Assembly: GCA_916610825.1 (NCBI GenBank)
Contig: OU744449.1
Coordinates: forward strand, 5,955,243 to 6,019,242
From: Haliclystus octoradiatus
Taxonomy: Eukaryota; Cnidaria; Staurozoa; Stauromedusae; Haliclystidae
Direction: 5' to 3'
Length of the DNA: 64,000 bases
Both the position numbers and the translations under genes were made by a program. Position 1 is the first letter of the stretch; each line of letters starts with the position of its first letter. Below the pieces are notes generated by a model. It worked only from the letters and a program-made list of their open reading frames with translations. It had not been told where the DNA came from and did no database searches. This document shows positions 1 through 10,800 of this stretch, one piece after another.

Positions 1-2002
1 AAATTTTAAGTTTTTGATCTCAGTTCTCCCAATTTTTAAAATCAATAGTATACTTTCTGATAAGCAGTATATTTTAAACATACCGACGTTTGTTACTAAG
101 AAAAAACAAACTTTTATAGTTATACCATTGATAAAGTTTTATAATTAAACGATTCGATAAGAGTTGGAGTGCAATATCATGACTTAAACGGCACGTCACC
201 CGCATTTATCTTACTTATATAGTTCGCAGAGACAATTGGGTTCAATTCAAGTGACAACGTCTATATTCACCAAAAACCTAGAAGTTTCAAAATAGAATAT
301 TTGCCAGGAAATTTTCCGTTGTCGACATATGTGTACATATTCTGATTTATATTTACATATTCTGATTTGCTGGAGACAGTCTCTTCTATGACTCGAGCGA
401 AAGGAGGATTTGGATTTGAAATACAAATAGCCATATATACACTGTCGATGCACCAAATTACTTTATCCTCCGAGGTATACTGCTTAATATTTCAATAAAA
501 TATTGTCAATATTGATGTAAATACAAAATGAATAATGAGCCAAAGGTTTTTGGAAAGATTACGTACAAAAATGTGCTACAAGGTCCACACATAGAATCAT
601 TGTGTAGAGGTGTAGAGAATTCAAATCATTTTTTATATATCTTCCTGTACTGGATCTTAAAATATCAAATTGTTGTTCTTTCTCTACAATTTGTATTCAT
701 CTGAAGTTTCTATAAATATAATTTCCTTCAAGATTAAGTTTTTAGTAAAGCTATAAGTTACGGGCGGTAATGTCCATGAAACGTGTCCCAAGTATGACAA
801 TTCATATGAACATATTTTTCTATTTTAATCTAATTGTTCCATATGTACTTTATATTGATTTTTATTGCTAACTAATCTTCTGATATGACATTTTATACAT
901 CATAAAAATACATTTTTACAGTTCTATATACTGTAAAAATATTACTGGTGTACTTACAGTTTTTTGTAATAATTCCTTATCAAAATTAATTTGATTTATT
1001 GATAAAACATGCTGTGCTTATAGATAAATGAAGGCATGATGATTGTATAACTAAACTAGTAAAGGATCAACAGGATATTGATGTGAAATATTTTCTACAA
1101 ACTCTAACGAGATGACAATTTATCGATGACATGCATTAGATATAAATATAAATAAACTTTGGACTTATATCATCTACTTGAGAATGTTTTGATACCCAAT
1201 TCCACATATAATAGCAAATTATTGTCATAAGATTTTTATGGCCTGAGTAAATAGTTCTGATATTTATTAGGGTATGAATATGAAACGATGAATTTCAAGA
1301 TAAAAAAAGTAATTCAACGATCAACAAAATGTATTTCTTGATTAGTTTCAATTTCGACAACGATCCTATATATACTGCTCTGGGCGGGACTGCACTCTCG
1401 CCGACCGGCATTATTTGAAAATCGTAAATTTTATTTTGATAAAAGCGGTTCAATTTTAATAAGCATAACAGACAATGATTAAACACTTGAAAATTATATA
1501 TAAAAAAAACAATTTAAAGATAGGAGACATCTGAAGGTCATTTGAGTAAAGCTTGAGAAAACATACCGCCCAATATAATATTAAGAGTTGCTTGAGTTGG
1601 CTAATATTAACAATCATCATCATCATCATCATTACATTCTTCCACGTGACCACTATCAACTGATTATAGTATTAACTATATTAACTTCATATCATTACTG
1701 TATTATAGCTAATATTAAATTAAAACTAAATTAATTATAGTGAGCGTAAACTCAAATATACATATATGTGAAAGTGCTCAATGTTGGTTAAAACAGAGCA
1801 TTATATAATAAGAGACAAAGATGAGGCAGAACCTTTTTCTGTTTATTCGGAGTTTCACGATTTTAATTGGGATCTTCAATATTATACTGTATTGTAGCTA
1901 TGTGATGCCATCTGTTCTCTTATTAGATGTCATCATGCATATGATACCGTAAATATAGTTATTTATGTGTTACATAACATATTATCTGTCATTATTTCAT
2001 AG
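1..2002. other. Non-coding DNA upstream of the Evx homeobox exon
   Basis: I see no convincing coding exon here. The stretch is AT-rich, with short open frames that lack codon bias or family motifs, and a (CAT)n microsatellite near 1616-1635. It is either the intron before the homeobox exon or includes upstream exons of Evx too short or diverged to recognise. The splice acceptor that ends it (…atttcatag) is at 2001-2002. Confidence 0.5.
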
Positions 2003-2448
2003 TTGACGACCCAGATTCACCCCAATCACATCGAACTCGTACAGCATTTACAAGAGAGCAATTAGCGCAATTAGAAAAAGAATTTTCCAGAGAAAATTAT
2101 ATATCAAGAGCACGACGATGTGATCTAGCGTCAGAATTGAAATTACCGGAAAATACGATTAAAGTATGGTTTCAAAATCGACGTATGAAATGCAAAAGAA
2201 GAAGATTGTCTATCCATCGATTTCCCATGTATTCACCTCATTTTATCAATCCGAATTTTCTAGCTCATCAACACCCTACTTTTCCTTTGCCTTGTCATTG
2301 TGGCGGACAATCACCCGTTTATAATACAGCACGGCATAATATGTACGGACAACATTGCGAACAACCTATTTTACCATGTATGTCACATCCAACGGCACAA
2401 AATGAATCGATGTTACATCATGTTGTATTTCCATCAATGAGATATTAA
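2003..2448 (+). CDS. Evx: Even-skipped-type homeobox protein (Evx), last coding exon
   Basis: This is a sequence-specific nuclear transcription factor. Evx/eve proteins act in posterior and neural patterning and, in many bilaterians, sit beside the Hox cluster. The exon starts after an AG acceptor at 2001-2002, enters with two bases of a split codon, and runs 147 codons to TAA at 2446-2448. The homeodomain is codons 8-67 of the exon (2026-2205). Helix 3 reads [12 protein letters not shown], with W48, F49, Q50, N51 and R53 present. The stretch [15 protein letters not shown] before it is close to the Evx signature RRCxLAxxLxLPE. After the homeodomain comes a His/Pro-rich tail, as in other Evx proteins. 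Position 56 is Cys (RRMKCKRRR), where the Evx proteins I remember have Asp. The N-terminal exon or exons are not identified and may lie outside the window. Another Antp-class gene is possible but less likely. Confidence 0.9.
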
Positions 2449-2485
2449 TTAGAAAATAACAAATATTTGTTTGTCTGCAATTTAT

Positions 2486-2491
2486 AATAAA
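2486..2491 (+). promoter_or_regulatory. Polyadenylation signal AATAAA for Evx
   Basis: A canonical AATAAA lies 38 nt after the Evx stop codon. It is the first such hexamer downstream. Further A-rich hexamers occur near 2708, so a longer 3' end is also possible. Confidence 0.5.
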
Positions 2492-3484
2492 TTAAAAAAA
2501 TGTTTTTTAATGCATAGGATTTTTGTCTATGGTATTATATATATATTAGTGGAGTAAAACTGACGAGCAAATTATATACTTTTCTTTGGCGAAATTTAAC
2601 TTCGATGAAGTACAAACAGAATATATATAAGCGAATTTAGAACATGAATACATTTGTAAATATAAATATATATATATATAACATTCTTGTTTAAAGAATT
2701 TGTGAAATAAAATAATCCATTCTGTGAAGTATCTGAGATGTGCTTTGCTTATAGTAGTTTGGGCAACAGTTTTGTAGATTAAAAAACAATTTAATGGAAT
2801 TTGAGGAAGTTGATAAAAATATTTTGAGTAATTTCTGATTGATTATAGCTTTCCAGATATTATATTATAAATTATGCCCATATTGGTCTAATTTCCTAGC
2901 CAAATGAAGGCCAGCATTTTGCCTGAATTTTATACAAATATGATAAAACATTAAATTTTGTGTCAGTTCTACCGTGATTATTTTAAAAATTTGCAGCAAA
3001 TAAAAACAATGCTATTTATTAATATATATATGTTGCTGTTATTGTTTGTGTAAAAAATCGTTATAATATGAAGATCATCAACTATTCAGAAAAAAAGGTT
3101 TAGGAATAAGAAATTCTAGGAATAGGATTTCTAGGTTGCCCCTTCCGATCTGAGCGAAGATCCATGGTACCTCCAGGCCATTCCCATCTCATGTTGTCCT
3201 AGAGTGTATGAATTGGATTTGATACGTACGAAGCAATAGCCTAAATTAATTTCATTAAGTACATGTCTTGTTATGAAAACAAAGCTTTATCTTAGAAGAT
3301 GAGATATCTTAATTATAAAATTATAATTCGAGATTTTTATAAAATGAGAAATAAATCATTAACAATTTATTCTCTTTCAAAATATCTTGAATCACAAGGA
3401 GAGCTACGATTGGATGTCCAAACCAATATACGTGCTTTTTTCTGATAATTTATCTGAGAAGCTTTCTATAAAACGTATAAATTG
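2492..3484. other. Intergenic DNA after Evx
   Basis: AT-rich sequence with (TA)n runs near 2667-2680. No coding exon, RNA gene or clear repeat was recognised. Confidence 0.4.
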
Positions 3485-3788
3485 CCCGGGGGTAACTCCA
3501 GCTCTTTAGGGACGGGGAGGTGCCACTTTGGAAAATGGTAAAGTACCCAAAAAGTTCCAAAAATTCTGTTGATGCTACCCAAAAAGTTCTAGCAGGTTGA
3601 TTGATTTTAGGTAAATACACAAAAATGATGCAAAAAAGTTTTAAAAATTCTTGAAAAAGTCAAAAATAGGATACCCAAAAGCTCTAAAATTTGAAATCTC
3701 ATACCCAAAAAGTTTTTTTCCGCTGGAAGATGGACCCAAAAAAGTGGCACGTCCCCGTATAGCCGTCCTGGTGGAGTTACCTCATGGG
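3485..3788. mobile_element. MITE-like element with inverted ends and internal short repeats
   Basis: The left end CCCGGGGGTAACTCC… with …GACGGGGAGGTGCCACTTT is mirrored on the right by AAGTGGCACGTCCCCGT… and …GGAGTTACCTCATGGG. The roughly 45-bp ends are therefore imperfect inverted repeats. Between them is an A-rich interior with a degenerate tandem motif, ACCCAAAAAGTTC, repeated several times. No transposase frame is present. The open frames that cross it are not gene-like. The superfamily was not determined. Confidence 0.6.
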
Positions 3789-6310
3789 ATAAATTGGTTC
3801 TCAAAGTTTGAAAATGATGTATATAAAATCATTATTATAGTCCTCCGGACACTAAAAGCAATTTCTCTCAAATTAATTATAAACCGTGTGCACCGTCTTA
3901 CCGTTATAACATTTATCAAATATGTCTCCTATAATCAACAGAAAATATCATTTTTATATAGAAACAGAGTATCGGTTTTCAGTGCGCTAGCAATGAGTTA
4001 TACATTCCATAGTACAGCGCAATTGTTTTGGAAATAATTTTTTATACTTTCTTAATGTTCTTAGAATGTCCACTAGCTACATTGATGAATTCCTGGAAGT
4101 AGGATAGTTCGATATATCGGCTATATAGGCCAGGACATACCAGTTTGGAGAGCATTTTCTCGAAATTTTAGGAGATCAAATTTAGAATACTTTTTAAATT
4201 TAAATTGGTTTTCTTTGCCTCTGGTCTTAAAGAGTGAAATTTTGTTGAAGGAATCACTCTAAAAATGATGAAATATTAGCTTTTCAATCAATCCTCATCT
4301 CCCAATAAATTTTAATGATTTCTGGAAATGACACACCCCTGTTCAAAAATTCTGATCTGCCCTTTTAGGGGGATGCATAACACCCTTTTTATCTTTGGGT
4401 TGTTATTTTCAACATTAGTTGTAAAGAAGAAGGTTAACAACAGTTAACTAATAGTTTAATCTATTACTAAGAGTTCAGTTAATTTCCTGACTTTCAATAC
4501 GACTATACATAATATTGTAGGACATTATTCAAAGAGGCAATCCTCTAAATTGACAGATGAATTCTGCTAGATTTCCTGCTGAAGATTGTCTATTAAGTAG
4601 ACAAGAGACAGTGGTTTAGTACATCTATAACAGTTAATATTCAATGGATGAATATAGCAGGTCATTCAATATACAAAAGACATCCTTAAATATTGTAAGA
4701 AAAAATATTACAAGTGTGTCGTCTTGTCAATAGTTAGCTTTATTTATACTGTTTTGGCTTAATTTTGTCTCTGATTTAAGCCTTGAACTACATGACAGTG
4801 TATCAACATGAAACATACATCGATTACAATTATGATAAGCATCGTATTATAATCATGATTATTCTTAAAGACTAATTGATCAATTCTATATAAGGTCGAT
4901 CATTGTATGTGTTGCAAATTGGAAATAAAATCTATCGTTAGGTGATAGAAATGTTTTCCAATAATTATTATTATGAGAGAATTGTATTAATAAGATTGAA
5001 ATTCAAACATTTTATGGAAATAGTTCTTACTTTTTCAGATTACTTATTTTTAAGATTGTTATTAGAACTAATCACTATAATAAGTTACATTTTTGTAAAT
5101 ATGTAATTTAACTATTCTAGTAAAATTTGTAAATTCCAGATGAATATATAGACGAAAACAAACAAGATACCATTTCAGGAGATGTGATTTTCTTGGGAAA
5201 TCCCTTTAAATTTGATGGAATTACTCCTTAAAAATTATTCTAGAAACGATTCGTCTCCGCTTTCCCAATATCAATCTGATTATGATCTGCGTAATTAGAA
5301 ATATTTCCATCGATTGATGTTCGCATGATAAAACATTCGGCAACTATATAAAGTATAAACTGCAAATATATATATATATAGGGAACAGAACTAGAGAGAT
5401 AATTTTTACATTCAATTATTTGTTCGAATTCTTAATTTTTAATAAACGTTAAGAATATACCAGAGATGTTTTATCAGACGTTTGAACAATAAAAATGTAA
5501 ATTTTCAGACGCCTTGAGTCTTTAAATTGAACAATGTAATCAAATGACCTTTACCATGTAGAATAAAACAGGTTTTAGCATAGAAATTATCTATAAATCA
5601 AAATGGCGCTGTGTAGCTACAAGGGGTCTCTTTAGAAATCTTATGTCTACGAATGAGCTTTTTATAGTTATACTTTACAAAATCGTAACTCAATACTAAT
5701 CGATTATCAATAGAAGGGATAATATAATATTAATCTGTTTTATTATCAGCTATAACAGAAATTGTGAGTGGGGGTGATTTACATGATTGTTGCTATATAC
5801 GGAGGGAGTAATTTAAAATTACAATACAGGATCATTTCAAGTATACTTACTTCAAAATTCATATAATCTGACTTCAAATAGAAAATATTCCCCATTTATA
5901 TATTTGTATAATTGATGATTTTGAAACTCTACGTTTGTGATATGAGACTATTTCTATGATTTGAAACTTTGAAACTATATATATATATATATATGGAATC
6001 GATTTTGACTTCAAACAAAAATTATTACCCATTTATATATTATAATTGATGATTTTGAAACTCTACGTTTGTGATATGAGATTATATTTCTATGATTTGA
6101 AAGTTTTAAACTATACACAATTATAGAATCGAAAATATTAAACAATGATAATTTACCATAATAGGACATAGGTATCACTTGAACTACCTCAAACACGTGA
6201 TGTACTGTACTATTTCTTTAGATATGTTGTAATTTTCCCTGGAATAATGATACCTTATTGAATTCAAGGATATATTACAGTAGGCATTCGACTGGGCATT
6301 AATTACAGAT
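3789..6310. other. Intergenic DNA with a local tandem duplication
   Basis: AT-rich sequence without a recognisable gene. A segment of about 125 bp is duplicated in tandem at roughly 5872-5998 and 6006-6130. Both copies contain TTGATGATTTTGAAACTCTA, and they are separated by a (TA)n tract near 5980. Nothing else is supported. Confidence 0.5.
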
Positions 6311-6319
6311 CAATCTCTG

Positions 6320-6882
6320 TCATAACAGATTGGCATCAAAACCCAATGCATCTCTAATACGTTGTATTCCCCTCTGGCATCCTTCCATATAAGATGTCAT
6401 ATCGGCTGATAATGACTGAGGTCCGCGGAGGTCATTATATCGATTCATCGAGCCTGAGATCAATAACTGTTTAATAGTGTGCCTATTTTGATGGATTTTC
6501 ACTGTAGACATTTGCGGAGTAAAATTGGGGGAGTATGTCTTGTATCCTCATTCTATCTATATTGGCAGAATTATACGATTGCTTTTAGGCTCTATACACG
6601 CAAACGATATTTATCTTGTACATGCAGTGACTAATCAAGTGAATGATATAGTCCGCGTACCAAGGTACCCTGAAAATGTTAAAAGGCTTACAATTACTAC
6701 TAGTTAGCGATGCCTCTAAATTTAAACGGAACTCAAGGGCTTAGTTAGGGATCTAGATTTGTGGATTTCTGATCCCGGTTTTCGAGAGTCAAAAGTTGAA
6801 CTACACGTACTGATGTTGCAATGTGCATTGCATATAAGTTGTCCTTCTGGGTTTCGTATTCAATTTGTCTGCACTCAGCCAT
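6320..6882 (-). CDS. Candidate two-exon small protein, unknown function
   Basis: A possible first exon starts at ATG 6882-6880 in good context (AAAACATGGCTGAG). It stays open for 45 codons to a stop at 6745, and the frame contains a donor-like TCA|GTACGT after about codon 24. A possible last exon is 6501-6320. It follows a pyrimidine-rich tract and AG acceptor (…ACTCCGCAAATGTCTACAG), is open for about 60 codons to TGA, and reads as ordinary soluble protein (…SADMTSYMEGCQRGIQRIRD…). I do not recognise the family. The donor, the connecting phase and any middle exon are uncertain, so both pieces could be chance frames. If real, it is transcribed away from ORC2, whose start is about 1 kb off. Confidence 0.25.
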
Positions 6883-7896
6883 GTTTTCCTCTCTAAAAGT
6901 TGCGGTTTCCTCTAGTGGTAAAAATAAATCAAACCGTTATATTAAAAAACAATCATAATTATATAGACTATAAAGTCTATTAGATCAATAAAATCAAAGA
7001 TATTTATGTTTTTCAATTATTTGGGTGGTCTACTTTATTTATGAAATCTCATGATATATTTTTATCTATATGGTCTTATTCAGGATGTTACAAAACCACC
7101 AATAAAATTGTATTTAAAAAAACTTTATCCCCAGTCAGAAGTAACCCATGGAACCGGGGGTGCCTCACCCACGGTGAGCAGAAGCAATCATAAACATGTT
7201 TCTTTATTTTCAAAATTTCAGCTTCAAAAATTTTTTTTCAGGTCACCCGATTGCACATAATTATATTAATTAAACATGATGCAAAACTTCATTTTAATAT
7301 TGATAGTGAAGACAGTTCCAGGCTCCAGCCAATTCCATACATTTAGAATAGATGGTTTTGAGGATTTGCAACTAGGATCAATAATATACGTACAGAAGTG
7401 AAGGGCATTGTGACGGTACACCATTTTCCTTTGTAGCCTTTGCTGAAGTATAATAAGATATGAATGCAGTAATAACTGATAATTCAGTTGTTGATCAGAT
7501 ATCCTGAATCAAATGCGTGATCATAATAACTGAGACTGTATAATATGTTCTATACTTTCAGCTATTTATAGTATGGGCTATAGTAGGCCTATATACCTTT
7601 TGAGATTGTTATAAATATAATTTTCAATTTAAATATGTGTAATGCTATTTTAGATAATTTTCAATTTAAATTTTGTAATGTTGCTTAACACGATGTTTGT
7701 CATTTTCATATTCATCCTATAAGTAGAGGTGATTAATTGCTTTACTTGTTCCATTCTTTGTCACTGTGTTTTCTGGTGTATTTTTGCTGTACTTCTTGTG
7801 TAGGTTATTGCCATTATCGTAATTGTGATATGACGTCACTGTCTTCCCGCGAAAATTCAATTTCAGCCTCAGGTGCATGAGATGTTGCAGAAAAAC
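6883..7896. other. Intergenic or promoter region upstream of ORC2
   Basis: No gene is recognised. The last 200 bases before the ORC2 ATG include a CRE-like TGACGTCA near 7833, which could be part of a promoter, but this is inference. The rest is AT-rich. Confidence 0.3.
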
Positions 7897-10800
7897 ATGG
7901 CGGACGAACATAGCAGTTGTGGAAAAGTTGGAACACGGATTCTACGCCAAAGTAAGACTATTTAATGGTATTTATATAATCTGCTGATATTCAGCTACTA
8001 GACATTTAGCATTTGAATGAATTTCAAATAAATGTTGATATTGTGAATGTAATGTCGGTAAACCCAGAACTGTTTCTAATGTAGGCTATGTTCCGGCCGA
8101 CCGAAGGGCGAATACTACAAAATAAAGAGGATGCAGTTATAAGCTATGGAAGAAGAAGGATTGTCATCCTTATTCCATTCATATGATAATGTAATCATGA
8201 TTCATTGATTCATGTTATTTTTGCTTGCTAAATCAAATCAGACGAAAGAAACATTTGCCACAATGCATCACTCTAAATGTTACATACATCCCTAACTATA
8301 GTATAGGATAATAATAATAGAAATAGAAAGAGTCAGACTCCACACATTCTTATATTGTTACTTTAAGTTTCATGCTTTTAAAGCAATCATCAGACAGAAA
8401 TGTTTTCTGTCGGCCACCCTGACTGCATTGTTGCGCGGATGCGCGTAGGATATTTTGTATTTTAAAGAAGGTTTAGTACCAATTCAAGAAAAATGCGCGG
8501 GGAATATATTCCCCGCGCACGACAAAAAATGCAGTCAGGTCGGCCACTGGCTGAAAAATTGTAGGCTGAATCCTGAATATTCTGAAGAAAGCATTGAAAA
8601 ATTGAAGGATTTCAGAAAGTAAAAACTTTTATCCGTCCGTAGACGGAGACTAAAGAGAGAACACGGTCTACAGGGTGGGAATTTACGTGACCTATGACAA
8701 GGATATAACAAATCTTAGGCAAGCCAATACAAAAGCTCAAAACTGTTCTATAGTCTGAATGTAAGACCTTGAACAAATTATTTACAAAATTTTGTCACTG
8801 GGAGTACGAGATATTTAGAACCACGCAAACATTAAAATCGTAGAGGAAAATATAATTATCAACCCTGAAAAATTTGATTATGTTCACGCTAGGGACAAAG
8901 CCTCAACCTTGTCAGCAAGAAATTGTTTCCAATGTCAACAATCAGGATTCAAACGATGATTCAGATGCAATGTCTGTCGATGAAGATAAAGATCCAATAT
9001 CAACTCCTGCTGGTAGCTAATACTCTCTACAGTCAAACCTGTTACAACGGTCACATCTATACAGCGGCCACCTGTCTATAGTGGTCACTCTTCCAATGTC
9101 TAAAATAGTATTTTCTATTGAATCAAGCATGCATATAAAGGCCACCTGCATATAGTGGTCAATTTATCTACCTCTGGTAGCTGGCCTTTATCTACAGGTT
9201 TCACTGTACTATAATGTCTCAATCTTACCTGTGACAGTAGCCAACTGTCTTCAGTGACCAGTTTACATTATGCAGTCTAACTAGTTTAATACTACCATTT
9301 TTGTGTATAGGTGTCAAATCTTTTACCAAAAAGGTGACCTTTTTCAACTGGTATATTACAGGTCTGAAGTTGATCAAGACACAATCAAAATCCAATTTAT
9401 TACCAGTACCATGCCGAAAATTATGAAAAATGCAAACCGGAATTAGTCACAGACCCTTTTTCAAGATTTACTACGTCATCTTAAAACATAAACATATATA
9501 TTCTGTTTCAACTGATTGTAGGCCTACAATAAGGAATAATTTTTTTTTCAACTTTGGAATTGCACTTGATGGTAAACAATTGTTGCAATTAGCATTTTTT
9601 TCTTTATAGTTTTTCCAAAATGTTACTTGACAAAGGTACTCTAGTTGTATGGTATCATTCCATAATAACAAGATATTATAATAGAACTAAGATAGTCTAA
9701 CTCAGATTTGGGTTTTAAAGAGTTTTAAACAGACCATAATATTACCCTACCTTTGTGTAAATCAACCAAATAAATTGTATTTAACATACTCAAGCATTGA
9801 ATAGTTCAAATTTAAAAACAACGTCTTTGTCCGACATCAATAACATCCTCAAAAGTCTATCTTTGTTGACCCAATATCGATAATTTCCAAACATTTTGAT
9901 CTGTTTTGCCACGGCAAAATCACTGAGAATTGGCCTCAAAAGCTATTTTAAGATCATCTCGTTTCGATGCGAAAAAATTGCCGGGGCTCAGATTATCAAT
10001 CAAGCAAACTTACTTTCTTGTGAAAAGTAAAACATTTATTAAACATTGCTGATATTCAATATGTTTGAAATGTCGTGCGTGGCAAAAAATCAAACAGAAC
10101 CGGGTTTCATGATTTCATCTGAACCGCACAAATAAATGTTTTACTTTTCACAATAAAGTAAGTTTGCTTGATTGATAATCTGAGCCCCGGTAATTTTTTC
10201 GCATCGAAACGAGATGATCTTAAAGAGTTTCGAATGACCAGCAGCCTTTGCTTTGTTTTGTTGTTTTGATTACAAGAAACGAGGCTAATCCTCTGGAAAG
10301 TGACGTCAGCGCTCACGTCAGAGGATTGTCCTCGTGGCTGTTGCTACGGAAAGACAAGACAGAAAATAGTCTGGTTTATCAATTTCAGTTTTGGATAAAT
10401 CTCAATTCTTACTTGTCGAAACGCAAAGTTTATGGCTATAGATATCCAACAAATGTATACGGCTCAAAAATAAATAGCGGACTGGGAGTCACACAGTCCG
10501 ATTATCTGTCTGAGAAGTTTGACGCAAATCAAAACAACTTGGATAAAATGTACTTTCAAATCAACACTAAATAAATTCATATGATTCTAAATTTTACAAT
10601 TTACGTGCATAAATACTGCAGAAAAACAATGCAATATAAAACATAAAAAAGGTATGTAACTAACTATTTTTAGACGAAGCCTACGTGTAACGTGTTTACC
10701 AAATATAATTTTGAGTCAATGATCAAAGTATCCGTATCAAAAATCGAATTCACCTGGTGTTATAATTTCATTTTGTTTCGGCTATAAATTTCGATTTTGA

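Noticed and set aside
3607-4037. Overlapping open frames of 65 and 128 codons
   Set aside because: They read across the MITE at 3485-3788 on both strands and contain no domain.
10248-10574. 108-codon frame as a host gene
   Set aside because: It lies inside the inverted-repeat element at 9664-11511 with no recognised domain or splice context. It is kept only as element interior.
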